Origin: an uncultured Verrucomicrobiota bacterium
GTDB lineage: Bacteria; Verrucomicrobiota; Verrucomicrobiia; Opitutales; Opitutaceae
DNA: 5,263 nt
Assembly: GCA_903919625.1 (NCBI GenBank)
Contig: CAIXIZ010000056.1
Span: 1-5,263, forward strand
Reading direction: 5' to 3'
Shown here: positions 1 to 5,263 of the stretch, in pieces
Position numbering within the stretch: position 1 is the first letter of the stretch
How the letters are laid out: each line of letters opens with the position of its first letter
Notes under the pieces: model-generated
What the model was told of the DNA's origin: nothing
Databases searched by the model: none
Seen by the model: only the letters and a program-made list of their open reading frames with translations
Program-made: the position numbers and the translations under genes

Positions 1-1624
1 CCCGGGCCTCGAAATTGCGGTTGCCCGAGAGCACGGATGCCGTGAGGAGATCGTGTTTGACGACCGCCTCCTCGATGTTCGCATCAAGCGGGCCGGAGTT
101 GCCGATGCAAGTCGTGCAGCCATAGCCCACCGTATTGAAACGCAGCTTGTTCAGATAAGGCGTGAGGCCGGTCTTCCGGAGATAGTCGGTGACGACCCGC
201 GAACCGGGGGCCAGCGAAGCCTTGACCGCCGGATTCACCTTCAGGCCTTTTTCGACCGCCTTTTTGGCGAGCAGGCCCGCGGCGAGCATCACGCTGGGGT
301 TGGACGTGTTCGTGCAACTGGTGATGGCGGCGATCACCACCGAGCCGCTGGCCAGCCGGACTTTCTTCTTCGAGGTCATGCCGACCTTGACCGCTTTCGC
401 ATAGCCTGCCCGCGGTTTGCCAAAACCGTTTTCCGTCACCGGACGCTGATAGGCGGCGAAGAACTCGCGCTGCAGATTGGGCAGCTCGATGCGGTCCTGC
501 GGCCGCTTGGGGCCGGCCACGCTGGGCACCACCACGGCCAGGTCGAGCGCCAGGTCCTGGGAATAATCAATCGACCCCGGCTGCGGGATGCCCCACAGTC
601 CCTGCGCCCGGTAGTAGGCCTCATAGAGCGCCACGTGCTTTTCGTCGCGGCCGGTGCCACGAAGATAATTCGCACACTCGGCGTCGATGGGGAAAAAGCC
701 CATGGTCGCGCCGTATTCGGGCGCCATGTTGGCGATGGTCGCGCGGTCCACCACCGGCAGTGCGGCGGCCCCTGGGCCGTAGAACTCGACAAATTTGCCC
801 ACGACCTTCGCCTTGCGCAAAAGTTGTGTCAGGGTCAGGGCCAGATCCGTGGCCGTGACCCCCTCGCGCAGTGCGCCGGTCAGATGCACGCCGACCACAT
901 CCGGGGTAAGAAAATAAACCGGCTGGCCGAGCATGCCCGCCTCGGCCTCGATCCCGCCGACGCCCCAGCCCACAATGCCCAGGCCGTTGATCATGGTGGT
1001 ATGCGAATCGGTGCCGACCAGCGTATCGGGGTAACAGACCCCGTTGGCGTCGTGGAGCACCCCTTGGGCGAGATATTCGAGGTTGACCTGATGCACGATG
1101 CCGATGCCGGGCGGGACGACCTTGAAGGTGTCGAAGGCCTGCATCCCCCACTTCAAAAACTGGTAGCGCTCCCGGTTGCGGGAAAACTCCAGCTCAAGAT
1201 TTTTCGCGAGCGCCGCGGCGTCACCGGCAAAATCCACCTGCACCGAGTGGTCAACGACCAGATCGACGGGCACCAGCGGCTCAATGATCTTCGGGTTTTT
1301 GCCCATCCGGGCGACCGCCGAACGCATGGCCGCCAGATCAACGAGCAGCGGCACGCCGGTAAAATCCTGCAGCACGATGCGCGCGACGACGAAAGGAATC
1401 TCCTCCGTGCGGGGTGATTTTGCCCCCCAGCCGGCCAGATCGCGAATTGCCCCTTCGGCCACCCGCTTGCCATCGCAGTTGCGCAGCAGCGACTCGAGCA
1501 CGAGCCGGATGCTCACCGGCAGGCGCGCGACACCAGGAAACTGCTTTGCCAGCTCTGGCAGTGAGTAATACTTCCTGCCCCCCTCAAAGGTCTGCAGGGT
1601 GTTGAACGGATTCGGAAGACTCAT
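1..1624 (-). CDS. acnA: Aconitate hydratase, AcnA/IRP1 type (partial, C-terminus beyond left edge)
   Basis: Cytoplasmic [4Fe-4S] enzyme that interconverts citrate and isocitrate through cis-aconitate in the TCA cycle. The frame is open from the ATG at 1624 to the window edge, giving 541 codons of a family usually near 900 residues. Visible motifs are QDFTGVP (86-92), DHSVQVD (125-131), the active-site stretch TDSHTTM (205-211), SCTNTSNP with Cys437, and GCTTCIGNSG with Cys503 and Cys506. These three cluster-ligand positions carry the same numbers as the ligands of human IRP1, which supports both the start and the AcnA (not AcnB) subfamily. The window ends just after GNRNFEAR, so domains 1-3 are present and the swivel domain 4, with its substrate-binding arginines, is missing only because of the cut. 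No Shine-Dalgarno precedes the ATG; the 18 bases before it are 15/18 pyrimidine. It lies 84 bp downstream of the peroxiredoxin gene on the same strand. No frameshift was found. Confidence 0.97.
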   Translation of the reverse strand, partial: MSLPNPFNTLQTFEGGRKYYSLPELAKQFPGVARLPVSIRLVLESLLRNCDGKRVAEGAIRDLAGWGAKSPRTEEIPFVVARIVLQDFTGVPLLVDLAAMRSAVARMGKNPKIIEPLVPVDLVVDHSVQVDFAGDAAALAKNLELEFSRNRERYQFLKWGMQAFDTFKVVPPGIGIVHQVNLEYLAQGVLHDANGVCYPDTLVGTDSHTTMINGLGIVGWGVGGIEAEAGMLGQPVYFLTPDVVGVHLTGALREGVTATDLALTLTQLLRKAKVVGKFVEFYGPGAAALPVVDRATIANMAPEYGATMGFFPIDAECANYLRGTGRDEKHVALYEAYYRAQGLWGIPQPGSIDYSQDLALDLAVVVPSVAGPKRPQDRIELPNLQREFFAAYQRPVTENGFGKPRAGYAKAVKVGMTSKKKVRLASGSVVIAAITSCTNTSNPSVMLAAGLLAKKAVEKGLKVNPAVKASLAPGSRVVTDYLRKTGLTPYLNKLRFNTVGYGCTTCIGNSGPLDANIEEAVVKHDLLTASVLSGNRNFEAR

Positions 1625-1659
1625 GGAAAAGTTAGGATAGGGAGACGGATGGCCTCACT

Positions 1660-1694
1660 CCGTCGTTTTGACGGCCACCGGGCCGGGCACCCGG
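1660..1694 (-). other. Spacer between peroxiredoxin gene and acnA with two short GC hairpins
   Basis: The 84-bp gap holds two small inverted repeats. One is CCGTC/GACGG with a 5-nt loop (1660-1674). The other is CCGG/CCGG within CCGGGCACCCGG (1683-1694), preceded by a second CCGGG at 1678-1682. Neither is followed by a T-run in the leftward direction, so an intrinsic terminator is not supported. I also see no convincing -35/-10 pair for acnA. Read-through from the peroxiredoxin gene into acnA is therefore possible, perhaps attenuated, but this is inference. Confidence 0.3.
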
Positions 1695-1708
1695 ATGGGC
1701 TGAAGCAA

Positions 1709-2182
1709 TTACTTCGCCAATGCCGCCTTTACTGCGGCAAAATTGGGCAAATCTTTCGGGGTGGCGGTCTGTTCGGCATATTTTACCACCCCGTCCTTGC
1801 CGACCACAAAGGCCGCGCGTGCGCTGGTATCGCCCACTCCGGCCAGCATCGGGAACAGCACCCCGTAGGCTTTGGCGGTCTCCTTGTTCAGGTCGGACAG
1901 CAACGTCACCGCAATCTTGTTGGCCGCCGACCAGGCCTCCTGCGCAAACGGACTGTCGACACTGATGCCATAGACCTCGGCCCCGAGGCCGGTATAGTCT
2001 GAAAGGCCGATGGTGATGTCGCACAACTCGGCCGTGCAGACACCGGTGAAGGCCAGGGGAAAAAACAGGATTACAGTCGGCCGTTTGCCGAAATTGTCGC
2101 TCAACCGGACGTCCTTGAGGCCGTCGGCGGTTTTGGTTTTCAGCGTGAAATCAGGGGCTTTGGAGCCGACGGCAATGGGCAT
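1709..2182 (-). CDS. Peroxiredoxin (AhpC/TSA family, AhpE/PrxQ-like)
   Basis: Thiol peroxidase of 157 residues with a thioredoxin fold, expected to reduce H2O2 or organic hydroperoxides in the cytoplasm. It opens with the typical redoxin start, VGSKAPDFTL (5-14). It then has the strand before the active site (VILFFPLAFTG) and the peroxidatic motif PxxxTxxC as P42, T46 and C49. The conserved arginine that activates the thiolate is probably R122 in SARAAFVV, followed by the strand-turn GKDGVV. A second cysteine, C54, lies five residues after C49, the spacing of the resolving cysteine in PrxQ/BCP, so an atypical 2-Cys mechanism is plausible; AhpE-like 1-Cys behaviour is the alternative. The ATG at 2182 was chosen because family homology begins there. 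The frame stays open upstream to 2449, but that extension overlaps the fabD 3' end and has no family or signal-peptide features. No Shine-Dalgarno is seen; the leader is 16/18 pyrimidine. acnA follows 84 bp downstream. Confidence 0.93.
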   Translation of the reverse strand: MPIAVGSKAPDFTLKTKTADGLKDVRLSDNFGKRPTVILFFPLAFTGVCTAELCDITIGLSDYTGLGAEVYGISVDSPFAQEAWSAANKIAVTLLSDLNKETAKAYGVLFPMLAGVGDTSARAAFVVGKDGVVKYAEQTATPKDLPNFAAVKAALAK

Positions 2183-2243
2183 GGGAGAAAGGATTGAGAG
2201 TGACGGGAGGCGAGGACGCAGCCGGCAGGTGCCGACCACGGCC

Positions 2244-2273
2244 ATATAAGATGTGTGTGGTGACGATGCGCAA
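2244..2273 (-). promoter_or_regulatory. Candidate sigma70-like promoter for the peroxiredoxin gene
   Basis: On the minus strand TTGCGC (2273-2268) is followed after 18 bp by TTATAT (2249-2244), in the most AT-rich part of the 202-bp gap between fabD and the peroxiredoxin gene. The start codon at 2182 would then have a leader of roughly 50-55 nt. The match to consensus is partial and the spacing slightly long. The rest of the gap (2183-2243 and 2274-2384) shows no gene, no clear terminator for fabD and no recognised operator. Confidence 0.35.
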
Positions 2274-2384
2274 CCCGTTTTTACGCCCTTCTCGCTTATC
2301 GGGAGACTGGGCTGGCGCTTGGTCCCGCTTTGGCCATCGATTTGTCGTCTTGCACAGGGCGGGTCAGCTCCGGCAGGCGGCTCA

Positions 2385-3335
2385 TCAGCCCGGTGACTGA
2401 CCGCCCGTTGCCTCTGCGCGCATTGGGGCCTCAGGCGCGAGATCGGCATACTCGGTGATGCTTTTCACGGACCATGACTTTTCCGTACGCCGTGCCAGAC
2501 CGGCCAGCACCGCACCCGGACCCAGCTCCCAAAACTCTGTCGCGCCCGCCGCTGCCGCGCTCCGCATGCATTCCTCCCACCGCACCGGCGACACCACCTG
2601 TTTCACCAGTGCCTCCCGGATTGCCGCCGGATCACCCACCGCCTGACCGGTGGTGTTGGTAAACACCGTGTACCGGGGCGGCGCGAACGGGATCCCGTCC
2701 AAAAATTTGGCGAACGCCGCCCGCGCTGGCTCCATCAGCCGGGAGTGGTAGGCTCCGGCAACATTGAGCGGGATGACCTTTTTGATGCCCCGTTCCCTGG
2801 CTGCGGTAACGGCCGCGGCGACCTGAGTCTTCTCGCCCGACACAATGATCTGGCCCGGAGCATTGAAATTCGCCGCCTCAATGCCGAACTCCTGGCACAG
2901 TTCATCCACTTTGGCCCGCTCCTCTCCCATGATGGCCGCCATGCCGCCGGTCGTCTGCTCACAGGCCAGCTGCATCAGCCGCCCGCGCTCGGCCACCACC
3001 CGCAGGCCAGTGGCAAAGTCGAAGACCCCTGCCGCGGTCAGTGCCGTGACCTCGCCGAGACTCAGACCGAGGGCGAACCGCACCTCGTCCAGCCGTCCCG
3101 CTTCGCGGAGCAGCGCCAGCAACGCCATCCCTTGGACAAAAAGCGCCGGCTGGCAGACTTTCGTCTGCGTGAGCTCGGCCTCGGGCCCCTCGAAACTGAT
3201 CTTCGCCAGGTTCCAGCCCAAGATGCGACCGGCCTCGTCGTATAAGGCGCGGACCGTGGCGGAATTCTCACAGAGTGATTTGCCCATTCCGACCTTCTGC
3301 GCGCCCTGCCCGGAAAAAAGAAGTGCGATTGCCAT
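2385..3335 (-). CDS. fabD: Malonyl-CoA:acyl carrier protein transacylase
   Basis: Transfers malonyl from CoA to ACP, supplying the extender unit for type II fatty-acid synthesis in the cytoplasm. The protein is 316 residues, near the family's usual ~310. The N-terminus LLFSGQGAQKVGMG carries the GQGAQ oxyanion-hole motif (9-13). The nucleophile is S92 in GLSLGE, R117 binds the malonyl carboxylate, NFNAPGQ is at 156-162, the catalytic histidine is H197 in AGAYHSRLM, Q246 precedes SPVRW, and ELGPGAVLAGL (270-280) is the C-terminal signature. S92 and R117 have the E. coli FabD numbers, which supports the ATG at 3335; the open frame continues 14 codons upstream without family similarity. Two active-site neighbours are unusual: Leu91 replaces the common His of GHSLGEY, and Val96 replaces the Tyr. 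About 20 residues after the core form a polar tail rich in Ala, Gly and Pro. No other fab gene (fabH, fabG, acpP) is adjacent, so it is not in the usual fab cluster here. No Shine-Dalgarno is visible. Confidence 0.97.
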   Translation of the reverse strand: MAIALLFSGQGAQKVGMGKSLCENSATVRALYDEAGRILGWNLAKISFEGPEAELTQTKVCQPALFVQGMALLALLREAGRLDEVRFALGLSLGEVTALTAAGVFDFATGLRVVAERGRLMQLACEQTTGGMAAIMGEERAKVDELCQEFGIEAANFNAPGQIIVSGEKTQVAAAVTAARERGIKKVIPLNVAGAYHSRLMEPARAAFAKFLDGIPFAPPRYTVFTNTTGQAVGDPAAIREALVKQVVSPVRWEECMRSAAAAGATEFWELGPGAVLAGLARRTEKSWSVKSITEYADLAPEAPMRAEATGGQSPG

Positions 3336-3345
3336 GTGTGAAACG

Positions 3346-3374
3346 AAAATACTGGCGGTGCCGGACGGCAAAAC
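3346..3374 (-). promoter_or_regulatory. Weak candidate promoter for fabD
   Basis: On the minus strand TATTTT (3351-3346) lies 11-16 bases before the fabD ATG, with GTTTTG (3374-3369) 17 bp upstream of it. If this were the promoter, transcription would begin only a few bases before the start codon, giving a nearly leaderless message, consistent with the missing Shine-Dalgarno. A short inverted repeat, TGCC/GGCA with a 4-nt loop (3359-3370), lies in the spacer. Both hexamers are poor matches, so this is only a suggestion. Confidence 0.2.
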
Positions 3375-3382
3375 CAAGCGGG

Positions 3383-3436
3383 AAAAATTTCGGACGGCCA
3401 GGCCTCACCGGCTGCGCCTTGGCCGGCTTCCTGGCC
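3383..3436 (-). terminator. Candidate intrinsic terminator of pilT
   Basis: It begins 20 bases past the pilT stop codon. On the minus strand GGCCAGG (3436-3430) pairs with CCTGGCC (3402-3396). Inside it GCCGGC (3427-3422) pairs with GCCGGT (3412-3407, one G-T pair), with a small internal loop between the stems and a 9-nt apical loop. A run of five T (3387-3383) follows eight to nine bases beyond the stem. The T-run is farther from the stem than in a textbook terminator and the loop is large. A competing stem, GCCGGTG (3434-3440) with CACCGGC (3406-3412) on the plus strand, is also possible. Confidence 0.45.
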
Positions 3437-3456
3437 GGTGCCCCGTCAGGCCGCTT

Positions 3457-4545
3457 TCACGTCTTGAAGAAGATCCCCTTGAGGTTCATCTCGAGCGCCT
3501 GTGGATTGGGCGAAAATCGGATCGCGTCCGCCTTGGTGATCTTGTTCGCGTTGACGAGCCGCAGGAGGTCGCGGTTGAAGGAAAAACTGGCCGCGTCGGT
3601 GCCGGCATCGAGCAAGCCCTGGATTTTCTCGTTATGACCGTCGAGGATGAGGTTTTTCACCGTGGAATCGGCATTGAGAATCTCGTTGGCCGGGACGCGG
3701 CCGCCGCCCTCCAGCGCCGGGATGAGCTTTTGGCAGATGAAGCCGCGCAGCGACCCGGCGATCTGGCGGCGGGCCTGGGCGTGCTGTTCCGGCGGGAAAA
3801 ATTCGAAGAGGCGGGTGAGCGACTGGGCCACTGTGGCGGCGTGCATGGTGGAGAACACCAGGTGCCCGGTCTCGGCCGCGCTGATGGCGGTCTCAAACGT
3901 CTCCTTGTCGCGCATTTCGCCGATCAAAATGATGTCAGGATTCTGACGGAGCACGGCCTTGATCGCCAGCTCGAAGCTGGGCACATCCAGGCCGATCTCG
4001 CGCTGCTGGAACACCGACTTGTCGTCGACGAACGTATACTCGATGGGATCCTCGATGGTGACGATGTGCCGGTCGAGGTTGCGGTTGATCCAGTTCAGCA
4101 TCGCGGCCATCGTGGAGCTCTTGCCCGAACCGGTCGCCCCGCAGATCAGCAGGATGCCGTCCTTCGCTTTGGCGAGATTGAGCAGGGGCTCGGCCTGGAC
4201 GCCCAGATCCTCAAATTCCGGCACTTTGCCCTTGATGTGCCGGAGCACGATGCTGATCAGACCCCTTTGGTGAAAGGCATTCACGCGAAACCGACCCACC
4301 CCGTCGGAAGCGTAGGCAAAGTCCACCTGGCCAAGGTCATCCCAAAGTTTTTTGAACACCTTCGGAACCTGCTCGTCCACAAACGCCTGGGCCTCGGCAT
4401 TGGCGATCGGTTCCATGTCCACCGGCTTGAGTTTGCCGGAGAGGCGGAAATAGGCGGGTTTGCCCGACTTGATGATGATGTCACTCGCCCCGCTCTCCAC
4501 CGCAAGCTTGAGGAGGTCGTTGAACATTTCGGTGTGTGGAGTCAT
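3457..4545 (-). CDS. pilT: Type IV pilus retraction ATPase, PilT family
   Basis: Hexameric cytoplasmic ATPase of the GspE/PilT secretion-ATPase superfamily; it drives depolymerisation of type IV pili for twitching, adhesion or DNA uptake. The protein is 362 residues, in the PilT/PilU range (about 340-380) and too short for PilB, whose extra N-terminal domain is absent. The N-terminal PAS-like domain begins MFNDLLKLAVESGASDI. The Walker A box is GATGSGKS (136-143), the Asp box IVTIEDPIEY (161-170), Walker B DIILIGE (204-210) followed by MRD, and the His box HLVFSTMH (228-235). The C-terminal AIRNLIRE-like helix of PilT appears as TVKNLILDG (296-304), which differs from the classic motif, so a PilU-like paralogue is possible. 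The ATG at 4545 is preferred; Met7 (4527) is an alternative because homology starts there. The frame stays open to 4686, but that extension would run into dapA. No other pil gene is present. It is transcribed divergently from dapA with a 97-bp spacer. There is no Shine-Dalgarno; the leader is 15/18 pyrimidine. Confidence 0.93.
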   Translation of the reverse strand: MTPHTEMFNDLLKLAVESGASDIIIKSGKPAYFRLSGKLKPVDMEPIANAEAQAFVDEQVPKVFKKLWDDLGQVDFAYASDGVGRFRVNAFHQRGLISIVLRHIKGKVPEFEDLGVQAEPLLNLAKAKDGILLICGATGSGKSSTMAAMLNWINRNLDRHIVTIEDPIEYTFVDDKSVFQQREIGLDVPSFELAIKAVLRQNPDIILIGEMRDKETFETAISAAETGHLVFSTMHAATVAQSLTRLFEFFPPEQHAQARRQIAGSLRGFICQKLIPALEGGGRVPANEILNADSTVKNLILDGHNEKIQGLLDAGTDAASFSFNRDLLRLVNANKITKADAIRFSPNPQALEMNLKGIFFKT

Positions 4546-4581
4546 GGCGCAGAAGAGGGTGGAAACAGGGGAGGCTGAAAA

Positions 4582-4636
4582 ACGTGGTGGATTTGCTAGC
4601 CGGAGTCGCTTTGCTCCGCAAGGTAACATTCCACGT
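4582..4636. repeat. Nearly concentric nested inverted repeats in the pilT-dapA spacer
   Basis: Outer arms ACGTGG (4582-4587) and CCACGT (4631-4636) are centred at 4609. Inner arms CGGAG (4601-4605) and CTCCG (4614-4618), with an 8-nt loop, are centred at 4609.5. Between them TTGCT (4593-4597) and GGTAA (4622-4626) can partly pair in RNA, counting G-T pairs. The element ends six bases before the dapA start codon. It could be an operator, a cruciform-prone site or a 5'-leader hairpin; nothing in the sequence decides among these. Confidence 0.5.
4593..4621 (-). promoter_or_regulatory. Weak candidate promoter for pilT
   Basis: On the minus strand TTGCGG (4621-4616) and TAGCAA (4598-4593) are separated by 17 bp, giving a leader of about 40 nt to the ATG at 4545. 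Each hexamer matches roughly half of the sigma70 consensus. The pair lies inside the inverted repeats of the divergent spacer, so a protein bound there could affect pilT transcription. No comparable pair was convincing for dapA; TAACAT at 4624-4629 resembles a -10 but lacks a good -35. Confidence 0.25.
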
Positions 4637-4642
4637 CCTGCC

Positions 4643-5263
4643 ATGAAACTCCGCCCGCTCACCGGCGCCATCACCGCGCTTGTCACTCCTTTCCGCCACC
4701 AGGCCGTCGCCTATGACGACCTGGCCAAACTCGTGGAGTTTCAGATCAAATCCGGGATCAATGGGCTGGTGCCGGTCGGAACCACCGGTGAGTCCCCCAC
4801 CCTGGACCATGCTGAGCATCTCGACGTCATTCGCGCCGTCATCGCCGCGGCGCGCAAGCGTGTACCGGTGATTGCCGGCACCGGCTCCAATTCCACCGCC
4901 GAGGCCGTCGAGCTCACCCGGCTCTCGCATGAGGCCGGGGCCGACGCGATGCTCGTCGTCGCCCCCTACTACAACAAGCCAAGCCAGGAGGGTCTGTTCC
5001 GCCACTTCGCCGCCATTGCCGCCGCCACCGACCGGCCCATCATCCTTTACTCCATCCCCGGCCGCTGCGGCATTGAGATTGGCGTGCCGGTCGTCGAGCG
5101 GTTGCGGGCGAAATTTCCTCATGTGCGCTGGATCAAGGAAGCGGGTGGCTCCGTGGATCGCGTCGACCAGCTGAAGCAGGCCATGGGGGCGGATATCACC
5201 GTGCTCTGCGGTGATGATTCACTGACCCTGCCCTTCATGGCCGTGGGGGCCGAAGGGGTCATC
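4643..5263 (+). CDS. dapA: 4-hydroxy-tetrahydrodipicolinate synthase (partial, C-terminus beyond right edge)
   Basis: Condenses pyruvate with L-aspartate semialdehyde, the first committed step to diaminopimelate (cell wall) and lysine. 207 of the usual ~290-300 codons are present, covering most of the (beta/alpha)8 barrel. Visible motifs are GAITALVTPF (8-17) and GTTGES (46-51) with the proton-relay threonine T48 (T47 and T48 align with E. coli T44 and T45). Next come APYYNKPSQEG with Y109 (E. coli Y107), Y136 in YSIPGRCG (E. coli Y133), R141 (R138), and the Schiff-base lysine K165 in WIKEAGG (K161). Residues of the E. coli lysine-inhibition site appear kept: S51, L54, H56, H59, N83, E87 and a Tyr in the YY pair, with Pro52 where E. 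coli has Ala49. Feedback inhibition by lysine is therefore plausible. There is no in-frame upstream start with family similarity, and no Shine-Dalgarno precedes the ATG. It is divergent from pilT. Other members of the N-acetylneuraminate lyase superfamily are less likely given the GTTGES, YNKPSQEG and IKEAGG set. Confidence 0.96.
   Translation, partial: MKLRPLTGAITALVTPFRHQAVAYDDLAKLVEFQIKSGINGLVPVGTTGESPTLDHAEHLDVIRAVIAAARKRVPVIAGTGSNSTAEAVELTRLSHEAGADAMLVVAPYYNKPSQEGLFRHFAAIAAATDRPIILYSIPGRCGIEIGVPVVERLRAKFPHVRWIKEAGGSVDRVDQLKQAMGADITVLCGDDSLTLPFMAVGAEGVI

Noticed and set aside
53..1417. 454-codon open frame on the plus strand antisense to acnA
   Set aside because: It is a complete shadow of acnA. 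The translation is rich in Arg, Gly, His and Asp with no recognisable domain, while the minus strand encodes every aconitase signature.
1..1624. Possible frameshift in acnA
   Set aside because: The start codon is at 1624, in the same phase as the cysteine-ligand codons at 316, 118 and 109 and the final GNRNFEAR codons, so the frame is continuous.
2274..2384. Possible terminator after fabD (TCTC/GAGA at 2291-2306, A-run near 2278)
   Set aside because: The stem is only four bases with a long loop, and no T-run follows it in the leftward direction.
2183..2449. 89-codon N-terminal extension of the peroxiredoxin from an upstream ATG at 2449
   Set aside because: It overlaps the 3' end of fabD, lacks a signal peptide or any domain, and the family N-terminus fits the ATG at 2182.
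2845..4578. 577-codon open frame on the plus strand crossing both fabD and pilT in antisense
   Set aside because: It runs through two well-identified genes and the spacer between them. Its translation is low-complexity Arg/Pro/Ala/Leu/Asp-rich without any family motif, and such empty frames are expected opposite GC-rich genes with G/C third positions.
4546..4686. 47-codon N-terminal extension of PilT from an ATG at 4686
   Set aside because: It would overlap the divergent dapA coding region and cover the whole spacer; PilT proteins start close to the MTPHTEMFNDLL sequence.
4481..5122. 213-codon minus-strand frame opposite dapA
   Set aside because: It is antisense to clear DapA motifs, is Gly/Asp-rich, and overlaps the pilT 5' end in another frame.

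Overview
The window looks like ordinary chromosomal housekeeping sequence from a GC-rich, probably Gram-negative bacterium. GC is high by eye, third codon positions are strongly G/C-biased, and long empty frames lie antisense to the real genes. It holds five protein genes, two of them cut by the window ends. Verrucomicrobiota (Opitutales-like) would fit the retraction-ATPase C-terminus, the YSIPGRCG version of the DapA motif and the near-absence of Shine-Dalgarno sequences, but this placement is an inference from memory of those families and was not tested.

Layout. Positions 1-1624 (minus) are the first 541 codons of an AcnA-type aconitate hydratase; its C-terminal swivel domain lies off the left edge. 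After an 84-bp gap comes a small peroxiredoxin (1709-2182, minus), then a 202-bp gap with a possible promoter, then fabD, malonyl-CoA:ACP transacylase (2385-3335, minus). A 121-bp gap with a GGCC-rich hairpin and T-run separates fabD from a PilT-type pilus retraction ATPase (3457-4545, minus). A 97-bp divergent spacer containing a nearly concentric double inverted repeat separates pilT from dapA (4643 to the right edge, plus), which encodes 4-hydroxy-tetrahydrodipicolinate synthase and is cut after 207 codons.

The genes serve separate functions: TCA cycle (AcnA), peroxide detoxification (peroxiredoxin), fatty-acid synthesis (FabD), twitching motility (PilT) and lysine/diaminopimelate synthesis (DapA). 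Four run leftwards, but the gaps of 84-202 bp and the candidate terminator and promoters suggest several short transcripts rather than one operon. The only arguable functional pairing is peroxiredoxin with the oxidant-sensitive Fe-S enzyme aconitase.

I found no mobile element, CRISPR array, tRNA, rRNA, toxin-antitoxin or defence system, and no sign of an undescribed system. The most interesting points are modest: none of the five start codons has a recognisable Shine-Dalgarno and three have strongly pyrimidine-rich leaders; FabD has Leu instead of the usual His before its catalytic Ser; and the pilT-dapA spacer holds nested inverted repeats. No gene-free stretch exceeds 300 bp.
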